From positions 1 through 57,926 of the forward strand of contig NZ_JAUSLT010000182.1 in assembly GCF_030646015.1 (NCBI RefSeq): 57,926 bases of DNA, read 5' to 3'. Shown piece by piece: positions 8,877 to 17,241 of the stretch (position 1 is the first letter of the stretch; each line of letters opens with the position of its first letter). Both the position numbers and the translations under genes were made by a program. The DNA is from Bradyrhizobium sp. Lineage in GTDB: Bacteria; Pseudomonadota; Alphaproteobacteria; Rhizobiales; Xanthobacteraceae. The notes beneath the pieces are model-generated. The model had not been told where the DNA came from and searched no databases. It saw only the letters and a program-made list of their open reading frames with translations.

Positions 8877-9869
8877 ATGCCCAAAATTACCCGCCGCGCT
8901 TTCGCGGCTTCTTCCGCCGCTGCCGCGGCCGTAGCCGCCTTCGGTTCCAGGCCGGCATTGGCGCAGGCCTATCCGGCGCGCCCGGTGACGGTAATTGTGC
9001 CGTGGGGCGCCGGCGGTGGGACCGACGCGACCGCGCGCATCGTCGCAGCGCTGCTGGAAAAGGACCTCGGCCAGCCCTTCAACGTGGTCAATCGCACCGG
9101 CGGCTCCGGCGTGGTCGGCCATACAGCGATCGCCTCGGCACCGCCCGACGGCTACACCATCGGCATGCTGACGGTGGAAATCTCGATGATGCACTGGCAG
9201 GGACTCACGGAACTGGCGCCCAAGAGCTACACGCCGCTCGCCCTGATGAACGAAGACCCGCCCGGCATCCAGGTCAGCTCGACCTCGCCCTACAAGACCG
9301 TAAAGGAGCTCGCGGACGCCATCAAGGCAGCCCCCGTCGGCAAGTTCAAAGCGTCGGGCACCGGCCAGGGCGGCATCTGGCATCTCGCGCTGGTCGGCTG
9401 GATGCAGGCCATGGGACTTCCCGCCAACCAGGTGGCCTGGGTGCCGTCGAACGGCGCAGCACCGGCGATGCAGGATCTCGCGGCGGGCGGTCTCGATCTG
9501 ACCACCTGCTCGGTGCCGGAGGCGCGCGCAATCATCGAGGCCGGCAAGGCACGCAGCCTCGCCATCATGGCGCCGGCGCGCAACCCGGTATTCCCCGACG
9601 TGCCGACGCTGAAGGAAGCGATGGCCATCGACTATTCGACCGGCGCTTGGCGCGGCATTGCCGGGCCGAAGGGCCTGCCCGCCGACGTCGCGGCCAAGCT
9701 CACGGCGTCGTTGAAGAAGGTCTACGACTCCAAGGAATACAAGGAGTTCATGAGCAATCGCGGCTTCGGCGTGGTGTGGGGTGATGCGGCCCAATTCGCG
9801 ACCTTTATGGACAAGGGCGACGCCCAGATGGGCGTGGCGATGAAGGCCGCCGGTCTCTCCAAGGCCTGA
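8877..9869 (+). CDS. tctC: TctC/Bug family substrate-binding protein, Tat signal
   Basis: Periplasmic solute-binding subunit of a tripartite tricarboxylate transporter (TTT). The N-terminus has a twin-arginine-type signal (TRRAFAASSA) ending near ALAQA, then the Bug-family opening PARPVTVIVPWGAGGGTD and the FNVVNRTGGSGVVGH loop. The 330-residue length is typical. The ligand cannot be read from sequence; Bug proteins bind carboxylates, amino acids, nicotinate and others. The tctB and tctA genes follow directly, so the transporter is complete. Confidence 0.92.
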   Translation: MPKITRRAFAASSAAAAAVAAFGSRPALAQAYPARPVTVIVPWGAGGGTDATARIVAALLEKDLGQPFNVVNRTGGSGVVGHTAIASAPPDGYTIGMLTVEISMMHWQGLTELAPKSYTPLALMNEDPPGIQVSSTSPYKTVKELADAIKAAPVGKFKASGTGQGGIWHLALVGWMQAMGLPANQVAWVPSNGAAPAMQDLAAGGLDLTTCSVPEARAIIEAGKARSLAIMAPARNPVFPDVPTLKEAMAIDYSTGAWRGIAGPKGLPADVAAKLTASLKKVYDSKEYKEFMSNRGFGVVWGDAAQFATFMDKGDAQMGVAMKAAGLSKA

Positions 9870-9915
9870 TCCGTCCCGCCTGCTCACTTGTTCGGAAATC
9901 CGTGAGGCTCGGTTC

Positions 9916-10401
9916 ATGCGTCTTCCCGATCGCGTCACGGGATCGTTTCTCGTTGTTCTCGGCGCAGCCGCCGCCTATGGCGGCTGGCTGTTGCCGCCGG
10001 TGCCCGGCCAGCCGGTCGGTCCCAACGTATTCCCGCTGGTGATCGGCTCGGGCCTGGCGCTTTGCGGGCTCGCGATCACGTTCGGCATCGGCAGCACCTT
10101 CGAAGAGGAAGAAGAGATCATTCCGATCGAGGGCGGCGCGGTCCGGCCGCCGCCCGGCAAGCTCTATGGCCTGCGCTCCCTGCTGCCGCCGGCGCTGCTG
10201 CTGTTCTATGTGGCGGTGGCAGACCGCCTGGGCTTCATCATCACGGCCGCATTGATCGTGTACGCGACATCAGCCGCGCTCGGCGCCAGGTGGAGGCTCG
10301 CGCTGCCGCTCGCCGTGATGGCGCCGATCGGCATCCATCTGATTTTCAGCAAGCTCTTGCGCGTGCCGCTCCCGATCGGGCTGCTGCCGATGCCGTGGTG
10401 A
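9916..10401 (+). CDS. tctB: TTT small membrane subunit TctB
   Basis: A 161-residue protein with four predicted hydrophobic helices (SFLVVLGAAAAYGGWLL; VFPLVIGSGLALCGLAITF; a pair near residues 80-125; and ALPLAVMAPIGIHLIFSKLL). This is the usual form of the poorly conserved TctB subunit. It lies 46 bp after tctC and its stop is 3 bp before the tctA ATG, which supports co-transcription and co-assembly with TctA. Confidence 0.88.
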   Translation: MRLPDRVTGSFLVVLGAAAAYGGWLLPPVPGQPVGPNVFPLVIGSGLALCGLAITFGIGSTFEEEEEIIPIEGGAVRPPPGKLYGLRSLLPPALLLFYVAVADRLGFIITAALIVYATSAALGARWRLALPLAVMAPIGIHLIFSKLLRVPLPIGLLPMPW

Positions 10402-10404
10402 TCC

Positions 10405-11916
10405 ATGCTTAACACCCTGATGGAAGCGTTTGCCCTGATTTCCACCTGGGAAGTCATCATCGCCTTGCTGGCGGCATCGGTCTACGGGCTGGTGATCGGA
10501 TCGCTACCCGGGCTGTCCGCCACCATGGCGACCGCCCTGCTGGTCCCGGTCACCTTCTACCTCTCGCCGATCGCCGCGATCGCCACCATCGTGGCGGCGT
10601 CCACGATGGCGATCTTTTCCGGCGACATCCCCGGCGCGCTGCTGCGTATCCCGGGGACCCCCGCCTCGGCCGCCTATGCGGACGAAGCCTATGCCATGAC
10701 CCGCAAGGGCGAGGCCGAACTGGCGCTCGGCGCCGGCGTCTGGTTCTCCGCCGTCGGCGGCATCGCCGGCACGCTCTCGCTGATGATCCTGGCGCCGCCG
10801 CTGGCCGAAGTCGCGCTGTCGTTCTCGACCTTCGAATATTTCTGGCTCGCCTTCCTCGGCCTGATGTGCGCCACGCTGGTGGCGCGCTCCTCGCCGGTGA
10901 AGGCGATTGCCGCCATGTTCATCGGCTTGCTGGTGGCGTGCGTCGGCATCGAAAACCCGGGCGGCGTGCCGCGTTTCACCTTCGGCTTCACCGACCTGTT
11001 CGGCGGTATCGAGCCGATCCCGGCGCTGGTCGGCGTCTTTGCGGTGGCGCAGGTGATGCGCGCGATGCTGACGCCGGAGCCGCCGCCGATCCCGAAGCGC
11101 AAGTTCGGAAGCATCATGGCGGGCCAGTGGCGGCTCACCAAAAAATATCACCTGCAGATGACCCGTGGGAACATCATCGGGATCATCATCGGGGTGCTGC
11201 CGGGCGCCGGCGCCGATATGGCGGCCTGGGTCAGCTACGCAATGTCCAAGCGCTTCTCGAAGGAGCCCGAAAAGTTCGGCACCGGCCATGTCGAAGGCCT
11301 GGTCGAGGCCGGCGCCAGCAACAATGCCAGCATCGCCTCGGGCTGGGTGCCGTCGCTGCTGTTCGGCATTCCCGGCGACACCATCGCCGCGATCGCGATC
11401 GGCGTGCTCTACATGAAGGGGCTCAATCCCGGCCCGACGCTGTTCACCGAAAAAGCGTCGAGCATGTATGCGATCTACCTGATGTTCATCATCGCCAACC
11501 TCTTGATGATTCCGCTGGGCATCGTGATGATCCGCCTCGCCAGCCATGTACTGCGGGCGCCGCGTTCCTCGATCATGCCGGTCATCATGCTGTGCTGCGC
11601 GGTCGGATCGTTCGCGATCGGCAACAACATGTTCGGCGTCGTGACGGTCGCGACCTTCGGGATCATCGGCTACGTCATGGAGGCCAACGGCTACCCGGTC
11701 GCCGCCATGGTGCTCGGGGTCGTGATGGGCACCATGGTGGAGCAAGCCTTCGTCACCTCGCTGATCAAATCCGACGGCAGCATCCTGCCGTTCTTCGAGC
11801 GGCCGATCTCGGCGATCCTCGCAGCCTTCGCGATCGGCGCGGTGATCTGGCCGGTGGTGGTCTGGCTGTGGCAGCGGCTGAAACGCAAGTCGCCGGCCGT
11901 CACGCCGGCCGGTTGA
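10405..11916 (+). CDS. tctA: TTT large membrane subunit TctA
   Basis: The 503-residue permease subunit, with about 11-12 hydrophobic helices. Family features include the glycine-rich repeats GLVIGSLPGLSATM near residue 30 and IIGVLPGAGADMAAW near residue 260, the FSGDIPGALLRIPGTPASAA loop and SLLFGIPGDTIAAI. It forms the inner-membrane channel that uses an ion gradient to import the solute delivered by TctC. It is last in tctC-tctB-tctA and is followed 51 bp later by meaB. Confidence 0.94.
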   Translation: MLNTLMEAFALISTWEVIIALLAASVYGLVIGSLPGLSATMATALLVPVTFYLSPIAAIATIVAASTMAIFSGDIPGALLRIPGTPASAAYADEAYAMTRKGEAELALGAGVWFSAVGGIAGTLSLMILAPPLAEVALSFSTFEYFWLAFLGLMCATLVARSSPVKAIAAMFIGLLVACVGIENPGGVPRFTFGFTDLFGGIEPIPALVGVFAVAQVMRAMLTPEPPPIPKRKFGSIMAGQWRLTKKYHLQMTRGNIIGIIIGVLPGAGADMAAWVSYAMSKRFSKEPEKFGTGHVEGLVEAGASNNASIASGWVPSLLFGIPGDTIAAIAIGVLYMKGLNPGPTLFTEKASSMYAIYLMFIIANLLMIPLGIVMIRLASHVLRAPRSSIMPVIMLCCAVGSFAIGNNMFGVVTVATFGIIGYVMEANGYPVAAMVLGVVMGTMVEQAFVTSLIKSDGSILPFFERPISAILAAFAIGAVIWPVVVWLWQRLKRKSPAVTPAG

Positions 11917-11967
11917 GGGCGCGCCGAGCCCCCTCGCCTGTGACGTCTGGCCGTTGTAAACCAAGCC

Positions 11968-12960
11968 ATGAACCTGCCGAAAATTGCCTCCGTCGACCTC
12001 AAAACATTGGCCAAGGACCTCCGTGCCGGCAACCGGGCGGCGCTGGCGCGCGCGATCACGCTGAACGAAAGCCGGCGCGGCGATCACCAGGCCATGGCGC
12101 GCGAGCTGGTGCAGGCGCTGCTGCCGGATACCGGCAAGGCGATCCGGGTCGGCATCACCGGCTCGCCCGGGGTCGGCAAATCCACCACCATCGACGTGCT
12201 CGGCATGTTCCTGATCGAACGCGGCCACAAGGTCGCGGTGCTGGCGGTGGACCCCTCCTCGGCGCGCACCGGCGGCTCGATCCTCGGCGACAAGACGCGG
12301 ATGGCCCTGCTGTCTGCCTCCGACCATGGCTTTATCCGGCCCTCGCCGGCCGCCGGCACGCTGGGCGGCGTCGCCGCTAAAACCCGCGAAGCGATGCTGC
12401 TGTGCGAGGCCGCGGGATTCGACGTCGTGCTGGTGGAAACCGTCGGCATCGGCCAGTCCGAGACCGCGGTGTGCGACATGACGGATTTCTTCCTGGCGCT
12501 GATGCTGCCGGGCGCCGGCGACGAGTTGCAGGGCATCAAGAAGGGCCTGGTCGAACTTGCCGACATGATTGCGGTCAACAAGGCCGACGGCGACAACATC
12601 AAACGCGCCAATCTGGCGGCGGCCGAATACCGCGGCGCGCTGCATATTCTCACCCCGCGTTCGGAACACTGGCAGCCGCCGGTCGAGACCTATTCGGCGC
12701 TGACGGGGACCGGCATCGACGTGCTGTGGCAGAAGATCCTCGATCACCGCACCGCGATGAATGCGTCGGGGGAATTCGCCGAACGGCGGCGGCAGCAACA
12801 GGTCAAATGGATGTGGTCGATGCTGGAGCAGCGGATGATGGCGCGGCTGCGCGCCGATCCGGCGATCCGCGGCAAGGTGAAGAAGATCGAGGCCGAGGTG
12901 GCCGACGGCCGCATCGCGCCGGCGCTGGCGGCCGAGCAGATCGCGGAGATGCTGAAGTGA
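11968..12960 (+). CDS. meaB: Methylmalonyl-CoA mutase-associated GTPase MeaB
   Basis: A G3E-family P-loop GTPase that gates adenosylcobalamin loading and protects methylmalonyl-CoA mutase from inactivation. The 330-residue protein has Walker A GITGSPGVGKST (Lys71), the switch segment DPSSARTGGSILGDKTRM, VETVGIGQSE (switch III/base region) and the guanine motif NKAD. The family was long annotated as ArgK, but an arginine-kinase role is not supported. It lies 5 kb from mutB with the tct genes between, and ends 1 bp before pcp. Confidence 0.96.
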   Translation: MNLPKIASVDLKTLAKDLRAGNRAALARAITLNESRRGDHQAMARELVQALLPDTGKAIRVGITGSPGVGKSTTIDVLGMFLIERGHKVAVLAVDPSSARTGGSILGDKTRMALLSASDHGFIRPSPAAGTLGGVAAKTREAMLLCEAAGFDVVLVETVGIGQSETAVCDMTDFFLALMLPGAGDELQGIKKGLVELADMIAVNKADGDNIKRANLAAAEYRGALHILTPRSEHWQPPVETYSALTGTGIDVLWQKILDHRTAMNASGEFAERRRQQQVKWMWSMLEQRMMARLRADPAIRGKVKKIEAEVADGRIAPALAAEQIAEMLK

Positions 12961-12961
12961 C

Positions 12962-13621
12962 ATGAGCGACAAACTCCGCATTCTCGTCACCGGCTTCGGC
13001 CCGTTCCCCGGCGCGCCGTACAATCCGACCCAGCCGCTGGTGGCACGGCTGCTGCGGCTGCGCCGTCCCGCGCTCGGCGATATCGATCTGTCCGGCCACA
13101 TCTTTCCGGTGACCTATCGGGCGGTTGACCGCCAATTGCCGGAAGTGCTGACAAAACACCGGCCGCAGGCGCTGCTGATGTTCGGCCTCGCCTCGCGCAC
13201 GCCCTATGTCCGGATCGAAACCCGCGCCCGCAATGCCGTCACCACGCTATGGCCCGACGCCGATCACACACGGGTGCGCAAGGGATCGATATCAGGCGGC
13301 GCCGACGCCATGACGTTTGGGCCGCACACCGCCAGACTGCTGCGTGCCGCAGCCGGTACCGGAGTCGATGCGCGCGCCTCGCGCGATGCCGGGAGTTATC
13401 TGTGCAATTACCTGAGCTGGCGCGCGATCGAGGCGACCTGCGGCGACAGCGGCCCCCGCCTCGCCGCCTTCGTCCATGTGCCGCCGCTGGCGCGCGACGG
13501 GGCTCGGCAGCGCAAGGGCGCGGCGCACCGCGTCACGCTGGAGGAACTGGTCGATGCCGGCGAGGCGATGCTGCTGGAGATGGTGCGGCTGGCGCGGAGG
13601 GCGGCGCTCGCTAACGATTAA
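12962..13621 (+). CDS. pcp: Pyroglutamyl-peptidase I (C15 cysteine peptidase)
   Basis: Removes N-terminal pyroglutamate from peptides in the cytoplasm. The 219-residue protein starts with the family strand RILVTGFGPFPG and shows the catalytic triad in order: Glu86 in the segment after MFGLAS, Cys148 in SYLCNYLSW and His172 in FVHVPPL. It begins 1 bp after the meaB stop and is surely co-transcribed with it, although no metabolic link is obvious. The region between the Glu and Cys motifs is divergent from classical Pcp. Confidence 0.85.
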   Translation: MSDKLRILVTGFGPFPGAPYNPTQPLVARLLRLRRPALGDIDLSGHIFPVTYRAVDRQLPEVLTKHRPQALLMFGLASRTPYVRIETRARNAVTTLWPDADHTRVRKGSISGGADAMTFGPHTARLLRAAAGTGVDARASRDAGSYLCNYLSWRAIEATCGDSGPRLAAFVHVPPLARDGARQRKGAAHRVTLEELVDAGEAMLLEMVRLARRAALAND

Positions 13622-13727
13622 CCCTACCCCCAACAATCGCCTTCCTCCGCCCTCGCCTTCAGCATGCCGCGCCGCATTTTTGCGCTACTCCAGAACCCGC
13701 GGACCTGCGTCCGCCGGAGACGCGATC

Positions 13728-15098
13728 ATGGACGTCAATCGCCGCCATCTCATCGGAGTATCCGCCGCCGGCGTTGCCGGGGCGCTGGCGATGTCGCCGG
13801 ATGCCGCACGCGCGGCACCACCGACCTCGGCGCTCGGCCGCGACGCCACCCAGTATGGCGTGCGGCCCGGCAGTCCCGACGATCAGACCCGGGCGCTGCA
13901 GCGCGCCATCGACGAGGCCGCGCGGGCACAAGTGCCGCTGGCGTTGCCGCCCGGGCTCTATCGCACCGGCATGCTGCGCCTGCAGAACGGCACGCAACTG
14001 GTCGGCGTGCGCGGCGCCACCAAACTGGTGTTCAGCGGCGGCGCATCGATGCTGCAGGGCGAAGGCGCCGGCAGCATCGGCCTGACCAACATCACGCTCG
14101 ACGGCGGCGGCATCCCGCTGCCGACACGACGCGGCCTGGTGCATTTCACAGGCGGACGCGACGTCCGCATCACCGATTGCGAAATCACCCGCAGTGGCGG
14201 CAACGGCATCTGGTTCGAAAACTGCTCCGGCGATGTCAGCGGCAATATCATCTCGAAGATCGCCGTGACTGGCTTCACGTCATTCGATGCGCAGGGCCTG
14301 CTGGTGTCGCGCAACACCATTGTAGACACCAACGACAACGGCATCGAAATCCTGCGCCACGCGATCGGCGACGACGGCACCCTGGTGCTCGACAACCGCA
14401 TCGAGGACATCAAGGCCGGCCCCGGCGGCTCCGGACAATACGGCAACGCCATCAACGCGTTTCGCGCCGGCAACGTCATCGTGCGCGGCAATCGTATCCG
14501 CAACTGCGACTATTCCGCGGTGCGCGGCAATTCGGCCTCCAACATCCAGATCACCGGCAACAGCGTCTCTGGCGTGCGCGAGGTGGCGCTGTATTCCGAA
14601 TTCGCGTTCGAGGGGGCGGTGATCGCCAACAACACCGTCGATGGCGCGGCGCTGGGCGTTTCGGTCTGCAATTTCAACGAGGGCGGACGCATCGCAGTCG
14701 TGCAGGGCAACATCATTCGCAACCTGCTGCCGAAGCGCCCGATCGGCACCGCGCCGGACGACGAAGCCGGCATCGGCATCTATGTCGAAGCCGATTCGTC
14801 CGTGAACGGCAACGTGATCGAGAATGCACCGTCGTTCGGGATCATCGCCGGCTGGGGCAAGTATCTGCGCGACGTCGTGATATCAGGCAACGTGATCCGC
14901 AACGCCTTTGTCGGCGTCGGCGTGTCGGTGGCGCCGGGCGCGGGCACCGCGCTGGTCAACAACAACATGATCTCGCAAACGCCCCGCGGCGCCGTGGTCG
15001 GGCTCGATCACGCGCGGCCGATCACGCCGGATCTATCCGCCGAGGGCGCGCAGCGTTTTGCCCAGGTGGTGGTGGGCACCAACGCAGTGCGCAGATAG
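13728..15098 (+). CDS. Tat-exported right-handed beta-helix protein (TIGR03808-like)
   Basis: A 456-residue secreted protein. A twin-arginine signal (NRRHLIGVSAAGVAGALA) is followed by a parallel beta-helix of the pectate-lyase type. It opens with a pectate-lyase-like YGVRPGSPDDQTRALQRAID segment and continues with many NxI / GNxI coils (for example GGNGIWFENCSGDVSGN). It matches my recollection of TIGR03808, a Tat-translocated repetitive family of this bacterial group with unknown role. A polysaccharide-lyase or cell-surface role is possible, but no catalytic set can be named. The ATG at 13728 was chosen because it opens the Tat signal. It ends 2 bp before the convergent MFS gene. Confidence 0.82.
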   Translation: MDVNRRHLIGVSAAGVAGALAMSPDAARAAPPTSALGRDATQYGVRPGSPDDQTRALQRAIDEAARAQVPLALPPGLYRTGMLRLQNGTQLVGVRGATKLVFSGGASMLQGEGAGSIGLTNITLDGGGIPLPTRRGLVHFTGGRDVRITDCEITRSGGNGIWFENCSGDVSGNIISKIAVTGFTSFDAQGLLVSRNTIVDTNDNGIEILRHAIGDDGTLVLDNRIEDIKAGPGGSGQYGNAINAFRAGNVIVRGNRIRNCDYSAVRGNSASNIQITGNSVSGVREVALYSEFAFEGAVIANNTVDGAALGVSVCNFNEGGRIAVVQGNIIRNLLPKRPIGTAPDDEAGIGIYVEADSSVNGNVIENAPSFGIIAGWGKYLRDVVISGNVIRNAFVGVGVSVAPGAGTALVNNNMISQTPRGAVVGLDHARPITPDLSAEGAQRFAQVVVGTNAVRR

Positions 15099-15100
15099 CT

Positions 15101-16633
15101 TCACGCAGCCGCCCTGCGGCGCCGTCGCACCATCAGGACGAAGACCACCGCGAGCGCCGATGCCACCGTGTACATCGTGAACGCGTTGAGATAGCCGATC
15201 ATCACCGACTGCCGCATGATCTCCTTCGCCACCCTGGCGAGGCCCGGGACGGTGTCGAAGTTCCACGCTCCCGTCACCTCCGGCATGGTGATGGCCCGGT
15301 TATAGGGCGTGATCATCTCGGTCATGCGGCTGTAATTGGCGCCGGTCGTGCGCACGATCTCGGCGATCGACAGTGAGATGAAGAAGCTGGAGCCGATGTT
15401 GCGCAGCAAATGGAAGATCGAGGACGCCTCGGCGTAATCCTTCGCCTCCAGCGTATCGAACGCCACCACCGTGATCGGCACCCAGACGACGCCGACCGCA
15501 AAACCCTGGATGGCGCTGTTGATGACCAGGATCTCCATGGTCACGTTGAGGTCGAAGGTCAGCATCCACAGCCCTGCCACGGTTTGCAGGCCAAAGCCGA
15601 ACGCCATGCTGATGCGCGGATCGATCCGGCTCATGAAGCCCGCGGCCAGGAACCCCATCAGCATTCCAATGCCACGGCATCCGATCACCTGCCCGACCAG
15701 CGCGTCCGAAAATCCGACATGCTGCTGCAGCAGTGGCGGCAGCAACACCATCGGCGTGAAATTCAGCATGCCGTAGATCGTCACCAGTGCGAGCCCGATC
15801 GCGTAGTTGCGGTCTGTCAGCAGCTTCAGGTTCAGGAACGGCGCGCGCGTGCTCAGGCTGTGCACGATGAAGACGTAGAAGGCGAGTGCTGCGACCAGGC
15901 ACTCGATCACGATCTCCGTCGAGTTGAACCAGTCCAGCCGCACGCCGCGCGCGAGTACGAGTTGAATGGCGGCAAGAGCGGTGGCGAGTGCGAGAAAGCC
16001 GGTCCAGTCGAAGCGAACTTTTTCCAGTTGCACGGTGGACTGCAAGGTCAAGTGCATGCCGATGGTGGCGCAGACGCCGATCGGCACCAGCATGTAGAAC
16101 GACCAGCGCCAGCTGTAGATCTCGGCGAGATAGCCGCCGACCACCGGACCGAACACCGGCGCGACCGCAACCGCCATCCCGAAGACCGACATCACCATCG
16201 TATGCTGGTGGCGCGGGAACGTGGCGAACAGGATCGACTGCGAAAGCGGCACCACCGGCGCACCCGCGCCGCCCTGAAGGATACGCCACAGCACCAGCAT
16301 TTCGAGCGACTGCGCCATCCCGCACAGCATCGTCGCGGCGGTGAAGCAGGCAATCGAATACACCACCACGCGCTTGGTGCCGAAGCGGGACACCAGCCAG
16401 CCGGTCATCGGCGTCACCACCGCGGTGGCGAGAATGTTGAACGTCATCGCCCAGGCGATCTCGTCCTGGGTTGCCGACATCGCGCCCTGCATCTGCGGCA
16501 GCACGGTCGATGTCGTCAGCAGCGCGGTGCCATAGAGCGAGGACCCCAGCACCACGGTGGCCAGGGTCAAATATCGCTGCGCCGCGGTCAGGGCCGGGCC
16601 TTCGGTAGCGACGCTTGCTGAGCTTGTGGCCAT
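15101..16633 (-). CDS. DHA2-family (EmrB/QacA) drug:proton MFS efflux pump
   Basis: A 510-residue inner-membrane protein with the 14-helix layout of DHA2 antiporters. Motif A appears after helix 2 (GWLVSRFGTKRVVVYS) and motif C-like glycine/proline sequence in helix 5 (AVAPVFGPVVGGYLAE). The ATG at 16633 was preferred to one 12 codons upstream because it gives the usual short cytoplasmic N-terminus. It is divergent from a marR-hlyD pair, so pump, adaptor and repressor form one EmrAB-like locus. TolC (32.5 kb) could serve as its outer-membrane exit, an inference. Confidence 0.9.
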   Translation of the reverse strand: MATSSASVATEGPALTAAQRYLTLATVVLGSSLYGTALLTTSTVLPQMQGAMSATQDEIAWAMTFNILATAVVTPMTGWLVSRFGTKRVVVYSIACFTAATMLCGMAQSLEMLVLWRILQGGAGAPVVPLSQSILFATFPRHQHTMVMSVFGMAVAVAPVFGPVVGGYLAEIYSWRWSFYMLVPIGVCATIGMHLTLQSTVQLEKVRFDWTGFLALATALAAIQLVLARGVRLDWFNSTEIVIECLVAALAFYVFIVHSLSTRAPFLNLKLLTDRNYAIGLALVTIYGMLNFTPMVLLPPLLQQHVGFSDALVGQVIGCRGIGMLMGFLAAGFMSRIDPRISMAFGFGLQTVAGLWMLTFDLNVTMEILVINSAIQGFAVGVVWVPITVVAFDTLEAKDYAEASSIFHLLRNIGSSFFISLSIAEIVRTTGANYSRMTEMITPYNRAITMPEVTGAWNFDTVPGLARVAKEIMRQSVMIGYLNAFTMYTVASALAVVFVLMVRRRRRAAA

Positions 16634-16660
16634 GTCCCCTGCGGCGCCCAAGAGGCGGAT

Positions 16661-16700
16661 AATAACCAAGCTTACTAACTAATAACCTAGCTTACTAATC
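16661..16700. promoter_or_regulatory. Tandem 20-bp operator-like repeats between MFS pump and marR
   Basis: Two 20-bp units lie head to tail without a gap: AATAACCAAGCTTACTAACT (16661-16680) and AATAACCTAGCTTACTAATC (16681-16700). The first 18 bases differ at one position. Each has a partly palindromic core around AAGCTT/TAGCTT, and the units are AT-rich in GC-rich surroundings. They fill the 89-bp divergent region, 23 bp before the marR ATG, exactly where a MarR dimer would repress both directions. Confidence 0.65.
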
Positions 16701-16722
16701 CGCCGGCGGCTACAATTGCGGC

Positions 16723-17241
16723 ATGCCGAATACCGACGAATACATTGGTGTCGTGATCTCTGACGTCGCCCGCTTGTTGCGGACGGAGTTCGATCGCCGC
16801 GTGCGCCGGCTCGGCATCACCCGGGCGCAATGGCTGGTGCTGACCCGCCTGCACCGGTATCCGGGCGCCTCGCTTTCGGAGTTGGCCGAGATGATGGAGG
16901 TGGAAAAGGCGACCGCCGGCCGCATGATCGACCGTCTGGTGGCCAATGGCTGGGTGGCGCGCCGGACCCAGCGTGACGACCGCCGCGTCAAGCGGGTGTA
17001 TCTCACACCGGAAGCCGAACGCGTGCACAAGCGCATCTGGCGCGTCGCCGAGGCAACGGTGGAAGACGCCCTCACCGGCCTGTCGGTGCAGGAAAGCCGG
17101 CAACTGATGACATTGTTGCAGCGCATCAAGAAGACCCTGGTTTCGGCCGTGGACGCCGTCCCGCCCGGGAGGGCCGTGGCTGCGGGCCGCAGAGCTGCGT
17201 CACGTGGCGCACGCGGTCTCAATGGGAAGGCCGCGCCATGA
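16723..17241 (+). CDS. MarR family transcriptional repressor
   Basis: A 172-residue winged-helix regulator. The MarR core is clear: RVRRLGITRAQWLVLTRLHR, the recognition-helix region SLSELAEMMEVEKATAGRMI, and the wing WVARRTQRDDRRVKRVYLT. It probably represses itself, the overlapping hlyD gene and the divergent MFS pump through the tandem repeats upstream, with a toxic small molecule as inducer. The stop overlaps hlyD by 4 bp (ATGA). The last 30 residues (Arg/Ala/Gly-rich) extend past the usual MarR C-terminus. Confidence 0.92.
   Translation: MPNTDEYIGVVISDVARLLRTEFDRRVRRLGITRAQWLVLTRLHRYPGASLSELAEMMEVEKATAGRMIDRLVANGWVARRTQRDDRRVKRVYLTPEAERVHKRIWRVAEATVEDALTGLSVQESRQLMTLLQRIKKTLVSAVDAVPPGRAVAAGRRAASRGARGLNGKAAP

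Noticed and set aside
10504..13101. Long minus-strand open frame (865 codons) opposite tctA and meaB
   Set aside because: Arg/His/Gly-rich antisense shadow of GC-rich genes; the plus strand has complete families with motifs.
16661..16700. Tandem repeats as a CRISPR array
   Set aside because: Only two units with no spacer between; no cas gene in the window. It fits an operator better.
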